DNA of 64,000 nucleotides from Cutaneotrichosporon cavernicola (GCF_030864355.1 NC_083395.1:1860001-1924000), one strand, 5' to 3'; counted from the first letter of the stretch, positions 11,894-23,943 are shown. Translations and numbers: made by a program. The notes: generated from the sequence alone by a model not told the origin.

Positions 11894-14800
11894 ATGCCTG
11901 ATCAACCCCTTGAATCACCCACTTCTACAGCCCTCCCCATCATCGAGCCACACGATGCAGGCAGCGTGACGTCCGAGACGCGGCCGTTGCTGGGTCCTTG
12001 CAAGGCGCAACAAGAATATCAAACATTCACCATTCCAGAGGACGAGAAGCAAGACACTGTCAATTCAGTCAGCCTCTTGGCCCTGTTCCGCTTCGCGACT
12101 CCACTGGAACTCACCGTTAACGCCGTCGGCCTGCTCCTCGCCATCGTGTCAGGCGCCGCTCAGGGCATGATGCCGCTCCTCTTCGGCAACATTGCCAAGG
12201 TGTTCACAGACTATGGACGGATTGTTGGCTGGCCCAGCACGGACAACATGTCTGGCGGTATCTACGCCGAACATGAAGCCGCAAAACGCAACCTCAAGCA
12301 CGACGCCAGCAGGACAGTTCTTTGGATCACTGCAATTGGTACATAGTGTACGAGTGCGATTGCTGAAGCCAGGCATCACAACCTTGATCTGCTCCTACAC
12401 GTACACACTCATCTGGAACTGGACATCAGGGCGTCAGGCGCAACGCATCCGTGAGCAGTATCTCGGAGCCGTTCTGCGAAAAGAGGTCAAGCCGTTGGAC
12501 ACGTTCGGTGGGCGTGAGATTGCGTCGCGCATCGAGTCGGACTCATTTCTCGTCCAGATCGGCATCGGCGAGAATATTCCAATCACTATGGAGGTACTCT
12601 CGGCGTGCATCATGAGTACGTAGCGGCGTTGGCATGGGTCGCTGACACGCCAGATTTCGTTGTCGCCTATGTCCAATCACGATCCCTGGCTGGCACGGCT
12701 ACCGTGATCTTGATCTTGTTTATCATTGCTAGTGTACTCATGGGGGTGGCGATTCCAGTATACCTGTACTTTGCCGCACCGGGGGATGACAGAGCAAAGT
12801 CATCCTCCCTGGCCGGGGAAGCGGTCTCATCGATCCGTACCGTCCAGTCGATGACCAGCATCAAGCTTCTCGCCGACCGGTTTGATAGCCTCGTCGAGAA
12901 TCGGCACAAGGTTGACAGCAAGGTTGCCGTCATCGCCGGCCTATTTATAGGCGAATCGGTCTTACTTGAGTATGCGGCTCACGCCACCGCCTTCTACTTT
13001 GGTGGTGTCCTCTACGCTCAGCAAAAGGTTGACGTGGTGGCGGTCATCAGCGTCCTCTTCGTGATGCTTGGCCCGTTTACCCCTTCCAGGCCCAACTTCG
13101 AGGCAGTCGTCAACGCACAGGGTGCTGCCGCCAAGATTTTCCACACCATCGACACCGTGTCCATGATCGACTCAGCATCTCATCAAACGGAACCTGCCCT
13201 TGGAGCCGTGGACTCGGGTGAACGTAACCGTGGGCCAGGCCGAGCAGACCTCGAGCGCGTCGACAGGACGCTTCTGGCCTCTGGACCCGAGGAAGGCACG
13301 GATGAAATAGTTGATCTTTGGGGATTATTTCCCCGCATCGTCAACCTCGACCTGCTGCACGGGCAGTGGTGCTTCATTGCTCTGGTTGGGGCAGTAGCGG
13401 TCGGTGTGGCACCCCCCGCGACTGCGATTCTGTTCGGCAAGTCCATCGCTGCCTTCGAGAACCCAGACCTCCAAGAGGTGAAGCGAAACCTTGCCAGCAA
13501 AGCCTTCTGGTACTGCATTGCGGGACTCGCAACAGGAGTTGTTTACTCGCTGTCCTGGACATTTGTGAGTCTCTGGTATTGCGCTCGCTGAAGTGCGAGG
13601 TGTGTAAGATGGAGTCGAACGTAACTGCCACACTACACACCAGGGCGTTCCGTGCCATCATGCGCCACGACGTCGAGTGGTTCGACAAGAACGAGGCTGG
13701 GAATGTCACTGCTAGTCTCGAGGACGACGTGCAGGAGGGGCAGCTGCGGAGCCTGTTTTTAGTGACATTCTGCGTTGCCACCTCACTCGCGACCATTGTG
13801 GCAGGTATCATCATCGGTCTTCTCCATGCCCCCCTATTGGCGCTCATGGGAATCGCTTTCATACCTCTCATCATGGCTTCAAGCTACGTCCGTCTACGCG
13901 CCATTGATCTCAAGGAACAGCGCTTGAAGAAGACATACGCCAAGAGCACCAAGCTGGCAACCGAGGCGGCGGAGTGTGTATATATCGGTACTGTAACCTC
14001 GCTGGCGTGCAAGAGTCAAGTGATGAGCAACTACTCGCAGGCGCTCCGTGCGGCTGAAACGATCTCGACTCGCATGGCGTGGCAGTCACAAGCACTCTAT
14101 TCCATATCACAAGCGACTCTCTTGTTCATCACCGCCGCCATGTGCTACATGGGTTCACTCTGGCTCGCCGAAGGCCGATACACGACGGACAAGTTCTTCA
14201 TCTGCTTCAGTGCGGTCATCCTCTCCTCTCTCCAAGCGAGTGGCATATTCGGGTCAGTCTCCACTGCGTCGCGTGCAGCGCGGCTATTGCGCGACCTCTT
14301 CAAACTGATCGACAACACGCCCAAGATTGACATGACCTCGTCCGACGGCATCATGCTGGACCCTTCCCAGGCCTGCGGTGACATCAAGTTGAACAATGTC
14401 ACTTTCCGCTACCCCTCTCGCCCGGATGTGCCTGTCCTCGAGGGCCTGACCCTCGACATCCCGAGTGGCAAGTACGTCGCGCTAGTTGGCCCGGCGGGAT
14501 GTGGCAAGTCGACAGCCGTGCAGCTCATCCAACGCCTCTATGACCCTATCAGCGGCTCGGTCACCCTCGGCGGCGCCGATATCCGCACCCTCAACGTGGC
14601 CTCGTACCGCTCCCACATGGCGCTTGTATCACAGGCACCGTCGTTGTTCACCGGCTCCATCAGATTTAACATACTCTTGACCGCGATCGAGCCTGACACC
14701 GCAACCGAAGCGCAAATCGAGCAGGCGTGCCGCGATGCCAACATCTACGACTTCATCATGGGCTTGCCCGACGGCTTCAATACCGAGCTCGGCAGCGAGG

Positions 14801-15150
14801 GCCTGCAGCTCTCCTGTGAGCAGAGGCAGCTCCTGGCGATTGCGCGCGCGCTCATCCGCCAACCCCGCGTGTTGCTTCTGGACGAGACGCCTGCCGAACT
14901 TGACTCTGCGTCTGAACGTGTGGTACAAAAGGCCGAACTTGACTCTGCGTCGGAACGTGTGGTACAGGAGGCACTCGACAATGCGTCGGCTGGACGCACT
15001 GTTCTCGCCGTTACCTCCCGTTTATCGACAATCCAGAAAGCGGACATGATCTACTTCATGTCGGATGGTGGAGTCGTAGAAACGGGCACGCACCAGGAGA
15101 TGCTCGCCAAGCGTGGCGCGTATTTTGACTTTGTCCAGTTAACCAGTTGA
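11894..15150 (+). CDS. Degenerate ABCB-type ABC transporter lacking NBD1
   Basis: Model: join(11894..12338,12373..12615,12654..13564,13594..15150), 1051 aa; full-length fungal ABCB pumps are usually about 1250-1350. Order seen: TMD1, then directly TMD2, then one NBD. TMD1 ends FHTIDTVSMIDSASHQ, the normal entry to NBD1, but the next ~45 residues lead straight into TMD2 (LHGQWCFIALVGAVAVG). The NBD has Walker A (GPAGCGKST, ~832), Q-loop (LVSQAPSLF) and Walker B with glutamate (VLLLDE). However, its signature is LSCEQ instead of LSGGQ, its H-loop is TSRLST with Ser for His, and its D-loop is disrupted by a 39-bp tandem duplication (14893-14970). The frame is intact throughout, so the gene is probably expressed, but canonical ATP-driven transport is doubtful (inference). 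Confidence 0.88.
14893..14970 (+). repeat. 39-bp in-frame tandem duplication in ABC D-loop
   Basis: Two copies, 14893-14931 and 14932-14970, differing at 3 bases and encoding AELDSASERVVQ(K/E). The duplication adds 13 residues right after Walker B. Confidence 0.95.
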
Positions 15151-15344
15151 AAGAAGAAACATTAAGGGATTCAACCCTGTATTTGATCGTCCCAGACAGG
15201 GCGTGATCTAGATCTAAGGAGATGGCAGTTGTGCTGCTGTAACAACAACTGCCAAGTGCAGCTTTACGTACAGAGTATGGGGACCTGGACAGCCTTACTA
15301 AACGACGTTGGCCTACTCGTGCACAGTAGGCCAAGTTGGCGCAG

Positions 15345-15376
<32 letters not shown>

Positions 15377-15754
15377 GGAGGTGGTGTGACGTCATTCCAG
15401 GCCGAACAAGTGCTTTGTTTTGCAATTTTGGGTCAATACCATTCAGGATCAGCAGGATATCGGCAGGGCCAGCAGGGAGGCAGGGGCTGCAGTGGAGACA
15501 GGGACTCCAGTAGAACCTGATCCGAAACGAGCATGACCGAATACTTTCGACCTATCCACCTCCCACCATCTCATCATCTCATCCACTCCTCATCGCCACT
15601 GTTATTGTCAATGTAACATAGATCCCTCCGCATTAGATTATCATCCCACTATCCTATACCTTACTTGCCAGGCGTGAGCCCCTATCATGCCCGATGCCCC
15701 ACAGTATGTCCTCGCGACCCGGCTGCCGACGTCTCACGAGCTCACCTCAGCCAC
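15151..15754. other. Spacer with (GAT)n microsatellite
   Basis: 3' flank of the ABC gene and promoter of the CSC1-like gene. It contains (GAT)10 at 15346-15376 and short CAGCAGG-type direct repeats near 15448-15510. No gene is seen. Confidence 0.55.
15346..15376. repeat. (GAT)10 microsatellite
   Basis: Uninterrupted GAT trinucleotides in the spacer between the ABC transporter and CSC1-like genes. Confidence 0.95.
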
Positions 15755-18700
15755 ATGGAGACCATGGATGCCGGCTGGCTTCCTCCCAGCCTGCCCCTCG
15801 GGCTTGTCCTCCGCGCGGCGAGCGTGACGGCTGGGGGGGCTTCGTCCAACGAGACCGACCAGTCGTTCATGCAGACCTATGACACAGGCACCTTCCTCGC
15901 GTCGTTGTGGACGAACATGGTGCTCGCGAGCTTGTGGTTCCTGCTATGGAACGGACTCCGGCGCGTCGTCAAGGCTGTGTACGTACCCCATCTTCATGGC
16001 TGACCTTGAGATATGAGCCGCGCACGTACATTCCCCCACGAGATCAGCAGGCCCCACCGCTGGGCAGTCACTGGTTCAAGCCGATCTGGACGGTCCTCAT
16101 GGGCGAGTTCTAGCCTCTTGTGAAACTGATACCAGCCGACCCAAAGGAGATTCTGAACAAGAACGGGGTCGACCCATACATTTTCGTGCGCTTCTTACGG
16201 TTGCTCATGAAGGCCGTGATCCCCATCTGGCTGGTGAGCTGGGTCGTTCTCTTTCCCATCAACTCGGTAGGCGGAGCGAGTAGAACGGGACTGGACATGT
16301 TCGCCATGTCGAACAGCCCCAAACTGAAGCGGTACTGGGCGCACCTGTGCCTCGCGTACTTGTTCAACGGTGAGTACAACATCGGCAGCGGCTGACGAAC
16401 AGGCTGGATCATGACGCTTCTATGGCTCGAGATGAAAGTGTGGCTCAAGACCCGCCAAGAATGGCTCGTGTCTCCCAAGCACTCGTGCACCGCGCAAGCC
16501 AGTACAGTGCTCATCACTGGCATTCCCGAGGAACTCATGGACGAGGACGCGCTCACCAAGCTCTACTCGTACTTGCCTGGTGGTGTCTATCGCGTGTGGC
16601 TTCAGCGGTGAGTGATCTTGTCGCCAGCCTGCACCCTGGACGTACCAGGAAGGCGCGATGGCTGATGACAACGAGGGCTTCCATCTGACCACAGTGACCT
16701 GCGGGACATGCCAAAGGTGTGGCAGAAGCGAATCAGCGCATGTCATGCCCTAGAGGACGCCCAAACTGCTCTGATCCGTACGGCCAACAAGATCGACGAC
16801 AAGGTTCGAAACCTCGAAGCGCATAACAAGCCCGTTCCTGAGTCACTCCGCGCACCGTCAAAGGAGGGCGAGAACGGGACAGCGACTGCAGAGATCGTAC
16901 CGGATGCCTCCCGACCGAAAATCAGACTCAAGCCGTCGTGGGCACCGTTCTCCCTCGGGTGGCTGGGCGTGGGCGAGAAGGTTGATGCCATCACCTACTA
17001 TCGCAAAGAGGTCGAGGAGTGCACCATCACGCTCACCAAGCAGCGGAAGCAGCTCGAGCACGACATCCTCACACCTGGTAATGCCCAGGACTTTTACAAG
17101 CCGCTCTCCGCGGCGTTCATCTGCTTCAATCAGCAAATGTGGGTGGTTGTGCGTAATTGCGCTAACTGATAGTGCTGCTCATATCGCAAAGGTTTTCCTG
17201 CCGTACGGCGAGCCATATCACATGGCGCACCGATACATCGAGCTGTCTCCTGACAATGTCATCTGGGGCAACATGGGCATCAAGTCGGATTACGAGCTTC
17301 ACCTGCGCACAGCTGTGTCTTTCCTGATTACGGCAGGCCTGGTGATCGCGTTCATCTTCCCAGTCGTGCTTGCAACCTTTGTTTTGCCACGAGCGGCCAA
17401 CACGTCCATTATCGGAAACGTGTGGGGAGTGGGCAGCATCGCTGTCAAAGGGGAGGGCTTTGGCTCAAAGCTCCTTCTAGGCCTGCTCACAGGTCTCGTA
17501 CCCCCCATCCTCCTCATGCTCATCCTGATGATTGCGCCGACGCTGCTGCGACAGTTGGCCAAGCTGCACAACTTCACCAAGACGGAGATAGAGCTTGACG
17601 TTATGGACCGCTACTTTGCGTTCCTGCTCATCGAGCGATTCCTCATCCCCACGATTGCAACACTGCTCCCTGAAGGCAACACGACTCAGGTGCAATGGTG
17701 GCCTGACTTTAGCCAGGGCGCATCCAAAGCACTCCAGAAGGCGTTCGAGATTCAGCTCCCACAGGCATCGACCTTTTTCATCACGCTACTGCTCCTGCAG
17801 GTGACTGGCCAGTTTGTCCAGCTGTTCTCGCCCATCACGCTCATTATCTACTACTCAAAGGTCATTCTTGGAAGCGGCACCCCGCGATCGTTTTACAACG
17901 CCCGGTATAAGATGAACAGCCCCGCCTGGGGATCGGAATGGCCAAACATGACCGTGTACTTTGTTATCCGTGAGCGGCAGCATCTTCTTTGGCTAATCCC
18001 AGTCATCGTGTACATGGTCATCGCGCCCGTTATCAATGGTTTCGGCGCCATCCTCGCCGTCGTCGCGTACCACGTCTACAAGTACTTGTACCTGTGGGTC
18101 CTGGAACAGAAGCCGACGCTCGACACGGGCGGCGAGTTCTTTCCACGGGCCATCACGCATGTGTTTGTCGGCATCTATATCGGCGAAGTCGCCCTGACCA
18201 TCATCTTCTTTGGCAAGGGCATCGATACGCTGCCGCTGGCCATCTTGATGATCATCCTAATTGTTGCATCGGTACGCTTGGCCGAGTAGGAGATGCTAAT
18301 GATCCAGGTTGCGGTCCAGTACATGCTTGTCACTGCGTACAAGCCCCTGCTGAACCCCCTGCCCCTGTCGCTGGCGCATCTCACGCACGGCCAGCCGTCG
18401 GCGGACGCCAAGTCGGACGACGATCAGGACGACAAAGTGCCCGACTTATCGAACGGGACCACGGGTGTGGACGACGAGGACGCTATGTGGTACAGGGACC
18501 CGGTCAGCCCGGTCAGCAAGGGCGTCTCCAAGCGCCAGAGCGTGATCAGCATGCGAAGCTGGCAGCTACCACAGAACTCTCCTCGCGTTCGTGCTCACGG
18601 GCGGCCGTCCGCGACAAGCTCCCCAGCCGTTCCGCCACTCGTGCGGCCGTCCGCGACAAGCTCCCCAGCCGTTCCGCCACTCGTGCTGCCCTCACCGAAA

Positions 18701-19384
18701 CCAGTAGCCACGAAACCTGAGGACGTCGAGATGAGCGACCTGCGCGCGACACGGCGGGCCACAGTCACGAGTTGGACCGCCGTCCCCCCGTCTCCAACGT
18801 CGGCCGTCCCCCCATCTCCAACATCCGCCGTCCCTCCATCTCCAACATCCGCCGTCCCTCACACCCCGACATCCGCCATCGGTCCATCCCCATTGTCTGC
18901 AGTCACGCCGTCCCCGACGTCGGACGACGCACAGACTGACGAGGTCACCGAGGACCTGCACTCGGAGACGCCAATTAACCGGCCGCGCCTCGTCTCTGGT
19001 GGCCGGAGTCGGTCCATGTCACTGGCCCCGTGGGAAGACCACCGGCATAAGCGATCCAACTCGGCGCCGCAATGGGAGCTGCGCCGATCGTCGACGAGCC
19101 GGTCGATCGAAGCCAACCAGGAAGACATTAGGCGCTACTTTGCGCGCCCCGGTGGGCCTGGTGTCATTCGTCCACCAGACGACAGTGCGTCGCCAGCAGC
19201 ATTCTTCCATCCTGCCACGCACCAGCCGCAGCCCATCATCTGGTTACCGCAGGACGACCTCGGCGTCGCGCCCGAGCAGGTCCGCGAGAACAGGAAGGAG
19301 GGCGTCAAGAGCACGACGCGCAATGCTGTACTGGACGCGAAGAACCGCGTGCTCGTCGTCGGCCCAGCCCCAGATGACAAGTAG
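15755..19384 (+). CDS. CSC1/OSCA/TMEM63-like calcium-permeable channel (DUF221)
   Basis: Predicted osmosensitive cation channel of the plasma or endo-membrane. Model: join(15755..15978,16011..16102,16136..16369,16403..16607,16695..17138,17173..18271,18308..19384), 1124 aa; ATG at 15764 is an alternative start. An N-terminal TM region is followed by the cytosolic domain (STVLITGIPEELMDEDALTKL, a basic coiled segment, FNQQIAAHIA across an intron) and the large TM core of the 7TM domain. The C-terminal ~330 residues are disordered, with repeated PPSPTSAV units and a 42-bp duplication (18603-18686). Intron 2 (16103-16135) is GC-AG; it contains an in-frame TAG (16111), and removing it gives the conserved-looking WTVLMADPKEILNKNGVD. 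The final intron (36 nt) also hides a stop. Confidence 0.92.
16103..16135 (+). other. 33-nt GC-AG intron inside the CSC1-like gene
   Basis: The donor is G|GCGAGT, the branch-like sequence is CTGAT, and the acceptor is ACCAG. Its length is a multiple of three and it carries a TAG, so without removal the gene would look like a nonsense-mutated pseudogene. Confidence 0.8.
18603..18686 (+). repeat. 42-bp in-frame tandem duplication (CSC1-like C-tail)
   Basis: Two copies, 18603-18644 and 18645-18686, encode the repeated RPSATSSPAVPPLV segment of the disordered tail. Confidence 0.93.
18778..18873 (+). repeat. Short PPSPTSAV-type coding repeats
   Basis: Four 24-27-bp units in the CSC1-like C-terminal tail, encoding Pro-Ser-Pro-Thr-Ser-Ala-Val-Pro variants. 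They are likely disordered and phosphorylatable. Confidence 0.85.
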
Positions 19385-19739
19385 AGAGATTTCAATTGTA
19401 TGCATGTATGTGTGAGGCGTATAGCACCACAAGTAAGATGGTGATTAACCCAGTTGTATCCAATTTTAGTTGATGTCCTACGTCTCCAGTGTATGTCCTG
19501 GCGTCGCTCACGACGATTTTTATCCTGCGTAATGCTGAGTTCTAGTGGCTGCGTATTTAGTGGCATCGAGCAAAGGAAGCTTGGTCACGGCTGCGAACGG
19601 AATACAGGAATTCGAAGCAATCTTGGATTCATCTGAAGAACACGCAAGTATTTATCTCCACACCACCACAAGGCCACCTTGCACCAGGCCAGCTTGCCAC
19701 AAGGGGACCTTACTAACGGCCACCACAACGCCACACCAC
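19385..19739. other. Convergent 3' spacer
   Basis: Lies between the ends of the CSC1-like gene and the minus-strand wall protein. No feature is seen. Confidence 0.5.
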
Positions 19740-20328
19740 CTACACCCACGCAACGGCGGCACCGAGAACGGCCGCGAGACCAGGCGCGAGAGCCATCGCA
19801 CCGCTCTGCTTGCCGCCGCCGCCAATACACTTCTTGCCCGCCGGGCAGCTGGTGTCAGCCTCGTCTGAATGCGACTCACCATCCGTTCTCAAGACACGTG
19901 TTGCCGGCCGGACACGACGACTTTCCATCTACATTAGTCGTGCCATACTCTGACGTACCGGGACAACACTTTGATCCGATCGGCGCACAGCCGTTACCGC
20001 AGCACGTCTGTCCTGCGAGACAGTAGTCGCCAGTCGCGCCACAGCAGGTGGACGAGGCCAACATGCAGCCAGCACCACAAACCTCGTAACCGGGCCGACA
20101 GGTGTCGGAGCTTGCAGAGGAGCCAGAGGAGCCAGAGGAGCCAGAGGAGCCAGAGGAGCCAGAGCCAGTGCCAGAGGAAGAGGAGCTAGAACCAGAGACC
20201 TGGCGGTCGACGAGGAGGGCGCGGGCTTGGAGCGGCGCCTCGAGGGATAGTTTCGGGACCATGTCGGCATCGGCGTTGGCGGCGACGAAAACGGCGAGGG
20301 CGACGGCGAGGAGAGTCTTGGCGAACAT
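19740..20328 (-). CDS. Small secreted Cys-rich, Ser/Gly-repeat GPI-type protein
   Basis: Model: complement(join(19740..19848,19880..20328)), 185 aa, one 31-nt intron. It begins with a signal peptide (MFAKTLLAVALAVFVAANADA). Then come a short spacer and a Ser/Gly-rich linker of SSGSSGSSG units (~50-80), coded by a GAGCCAGAG-type microsatellite (20108-20165). A cysteine-rich module of repeated CC motifs follows (CCGATGDYCLAGQTCCG, KCCPGTSEYG, NGCCPAGKKC across the intron), with spacing like a knottin or granulin stack. A hydrophobic C-terminus (MALAPGLAAVLGAAVAWV) fits a GPI signal. It is probably a cell-wall or surface protein. Chitin binding or effector activity cannot be claimed from sequence. 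Confidence 0.88.
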
Positions 20329-22185
20329 GGTCGATGAGGATATGGTTGATACGGACAAGAAGGGAGAGAGGGGGGGTATATATATTGTTCAGAGCGCGTC
20401 AATCGATGCGACGCGACAGCGAGGACGACGTGAGAACGACGCGAGAACGAGTACGACGCGAGAGCGAAACAACGCGAGAATGAGTACGACGCGGGAGCCG
20501 AACGACACGAGAGCGGAACGACGCGTCGATACCCCTCGGCATCCCGGGCTGTATCCGCCTTGAGGTGAGTACTGTACTTGGTATATTCTATTGCGTCCAT
20601 TGGCGCAGTATCAGGATCCCTTGGAACACCAAGTCACTTCCGCTCGAGTCTTTGCAGTCACATTTTCCCGTCGGATTGCCTAAGCATGTTTGAGGTTGTT
20701 TCAACCTTAACCCCACTAAACACCGTGGTTCCGATGGAAACGTCGCGTGGCAGAGCCACACACAGGCAGCAGGCCCTACCCGTGCCGTGTTCGTGTAAGC
20801 CCTCTCTCTGGCCTCCGTCAACTGGCTCATCCTCTGCCTAGTCGTGTAGCGCAGTGAGCGTGGAAACGCGATGCGGACACAACCGGGGGAACCAAATAAG
20901 CCCCAAGGACGACACATGTGCCGTATCTGAGCATCTGTCCATTATAGAACATGTCTATAATGGATGATATGGACTCCAGTCACGAGTCACGAGTAACTCT
21001 CTAGCTGCGTGAACAGTCGCTCCCGCACTCGGCAGGATCCTGACATCGGAAGTCTCACGATCAGAGATGTGGACACTGCTAGAGTGCAGATGTCTAATCC
21101 ACAGCACTTGGGCAAAGCCAGAATGGAGGCGGGACGGACAGCGGGAAGTATCGTCTACCGGAGTTGGTTGGTTCGTGAAGAGGCAGGCAGCGGGATCGAA
21201 TGTCCAAAGTACTGTATGGAGAGACTCGTCCAGACCCAGATTGCCTCACGCAGGCTGGGTTGGCTGGGCTGTCGAGGTGACGGAGCAGCGCCGGGACAGA
21301 CAAGCTCCATGTCCGGGACGCAGAGTCACCCGGGGCCCGGGACCTCGCTGAATGAGTCATGAGCGCGTCGCGTCGGATGTGCCTTGTCACGCGTAACGCG
21401 AGGTGAGCAAGAAGAGTGGAAAAACGAGGGGTGCATCAGATGGACGAGATTAGGCGGGCGTAGCTGAGGTGAGACGGGAGCAATTGACCATTGGGTAGAC
21501 GGACATTGCAAGCAGGCACGGTAATGTCATGTCCAGGTCCGATATTGCTGCTTTGCCCGTGGGATGGGGATGGGTGGGCCATCGCCATAGTGACGGTTGT
21601 TGAGCATGCGATGGCGGGGATTCAAACATTGCATTGCTTGGGATTTTGGATGGATGGTCGAACATGTTGAGATGGTACTGTAGAGGTAGAGAGCTTGTTT
21701 ACATGTTTACACTCCTCTAACGGCACACTTTACACTTTCATCTCTGGACCACGTTATAGTTGCATTCCCGCCCCAGCCAAAACGACCTTGAACCCAGGGT
21801 CACTGACATGTCGCGTCGGACGTGTACCGTTGTCAACGCTTATACTGAATACTCGCCCCTGACCGGCCATATCTTGCAATCTGTTTCCTGCATCTTGCAC
21901 CTTGCACCTTGCATCGCGCGATTGGAATAACAATGTACCTTGGCGTCCCAAGAATACCTGGAGTGGCGAAACGGGATGCGTTTCAGTCGTTGTGAAGGAG
22001 CTTATGGTGATCGCCGCTGCGTCAACAGAGGAAGCGGTGACTGATAGGATGCGAGCACAGGGCAAGATGAGAAGCAATCATCCCAGCTCGCAACTACTGT
22101 AGCTCACTGGGTAAACACTCAGCACAGCAGAACATATAACCTAGTCCCAGTCCATGCTTCTTCCCAACCATCAAGACTTGTCCAA
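20329..22185. other. 1.9-kb gene-free region
   Basis: No reading frame with convincing codon use or splice joins. It contains CG-rich CGACGCGAGA-like degenerate repeats (20400-20530) next to the wall-protein start and a perfect inverted repeat at 20938-20964. Confidence 0.5.
20938..20964. repeat. Perfect inverted repeat, 10-bp arms, 7-nt loop
   Basis: TCCATTATAG, AACATGT, CTATAATGGA. It could form a hairpin or be a dimer-binding operator. There is no U-tract and no nearby gene end. Confidence 0.9.
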
Positions 22186-23668
22186 ATGTTTACCATTCTC
22201 CTCTTGGCCGCCCTCGCGGCCGCGTCCCCCATCAAAACCAAGCGCGCCCAGAAGACATGGGGCCTCTTCCAGACCACCATGGGCGAAGACTTTTACCGCG
22301 ACTTTGACTTTGTCACCTTTGACGATCCGACAAAGGGCAAGACCAAGTGAGCAAACCAACAAGTGGCGCTGACAACAGCTACGTCGACCAGGATACTGCT
22401 CGGAACCGCGGGTTGGCATGGACTCGCGGTAACCAGTTCGGTATGACTTGCGACACTTCCAGTATTGTGCCCAACGACACGTCCGTGCGCGGACGCGACT
22501 CTGTGCGCATCCACTCCAAGGGTTGGTACGGCGAGGTGAGTGTTGCAGATTAAAGTTTGCGCCAGCTGACACCCAGGTGCTCGTCGTCGCTGACATTGCA
22601 CACATGCCCACTGGATGTGGCACCTGGCCCGCCTACTGGACAAACGGGTACGGGCCCTGGCCGGCTGGCGGCGAATTTGACATTATCGAAGGCACCAACG
22701 GGGGCTGGGGAAACCGCATCACCCTCCACACCGACACCGACAAGTGCAGCATCCCAAAGACCAAGGTCCCTGGCATGAGCGATTTCTCGGGTGACGTGAA
22801 GATATCGAACTGCTTCGGTGGACCCGGGTGCAGCATTCAGGACCCCAACCCCAAGGCGTGGGCTGCGCCGTTCAACGCCAACGGAGGAGGATGGTACGTC
22901 ATGCGCCGCAACCGCGGCGGGTACGCCGTGTGGTTCTACGAGCGCAATGGCAACGTTCCCGACGCGATCAAGAATGGGTGGGGCACCGTCGACGAGGATG
23001 CTCTTGGCCTCAAGGTCGCCGACTTCCCCTTCTGGAATGGCATTGCTGGCGATGGATGTGACTTTAGCCAAGAGTTTACCGACCACCAGATCATTTTCAA
23101 CATTGCCATGGGTGGACAGTGGGCCGAAGCAAACTACAAGAACCAGGGCTGCGAAAGCCAAGGCTCGATCTATGACCTTATCCTCAACCAACCCGAAAAG
23201 CTCACCGAGGCGTACTTCCTCATCAACAGCCTGAGGATCTATGGTCCTGATGGCGACGCTGCTGCCACCCCGGACGCTGCCGCTGCGGCGGCGGCACAGG
23301 CGACTGGCGCCGTCCAGCCCCCTCCAGCCGACACTCCAGCAGCCACGGTGAACAGCTCGCCTGCAGACGCGAACCCCACATCGTCCTCAACCTCGACCAT
23401 GACATCGACTGTCACCGCCCCAGCCCAGCCTACGCAGCCAGCCCCACAGTCCACCACCGAGCCGGCCCTAGGCGGCGCTGGTCCACCTGCCCCTGTTGAC
23501 GACAACAGCGGCGACGATGGCGACGACAGCGGAGACAGCGGAGACAGCGGCGACAGCGGAGACAGCGGTGACGACAGCGGCGACAATATCGACAACAGCG
23601 ACAACAGCGACAACCGCAGTGACGACGGTGGCTGGCGTGGGTACTGGAACTGGCACTGGCACAAGTAG
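22186..23668 (+). CDS. Secreted GH16 endo-1,3(4)-beta-glucanase
   Basis: Extracellular enzyme cleaving mixed or beta-1,3-glucans, in nutrition or wall remodelling. Model: join(22186..22346,22379..22535,22577..23668), 469 aa. A signal peptide (MFTILLLAALAAAS) is followed by a Kex2-like KR site. The catalytic GH16 motif is GGEFDIIEG (nucleophile and acid/base Glu around the DII core), preceded by GCGTWPAYWTNGYGPWP. Cysteine pairs follow in the C-terminal part (CFGGPGCSI). After the catalytic domain comes an Ala/Pro/Thr-rich linker and a strongly acidic DSGDSGDS repeat tail, ending in an aromatic GYWNWHWHK; there is no GPI signal. Introns of 32 and 41 nt are canonical. Confidence 0.95.
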
Positions 23669-23853
23669 AACTCCTCCATCTCCCATCCCAGACTAGTATC
23701 TGGTCCCGAACTCTGAACTCCTGGACACTGCATGTACCATATAATGCTCGACGTGTATGCACGAGTAAATCGCCCAGTTAGGCTCGTGGCGCGGCTTGAG
23801 TTTGCAACCCCGGTCCCGGTGCCTGCGATTGGCCCCTGCAGTGACGCGTAAAA

Positions 23854-23943
23854 AGTCACCCGTCTGGTGTTGTGACTGTGCCAGTCACCTGTCTGGCATT
23901 GTGACTCTGCCAGTCACCCGTCTGGCATTGTTGTGACTCTGCC
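23854..23943. repeat. 29-bp tandem repeat, 3 copies
   Basis: Copies at 23854-23882, 23883-23911 and 23912-23943, consensus starting AGTCACCCGTCTGGCATTGT. The last copy has a 3-bp insertion. Confidence 0.92.

Noticed and set aside
16111..16113. In-frame TAG suggesting that the CSC1-like gene is a pseudogene
   Set aside because: A 33-nt GC-AG intron with branch-like CTGAT removes the stop and gives a family-like join; the other exons are intact.
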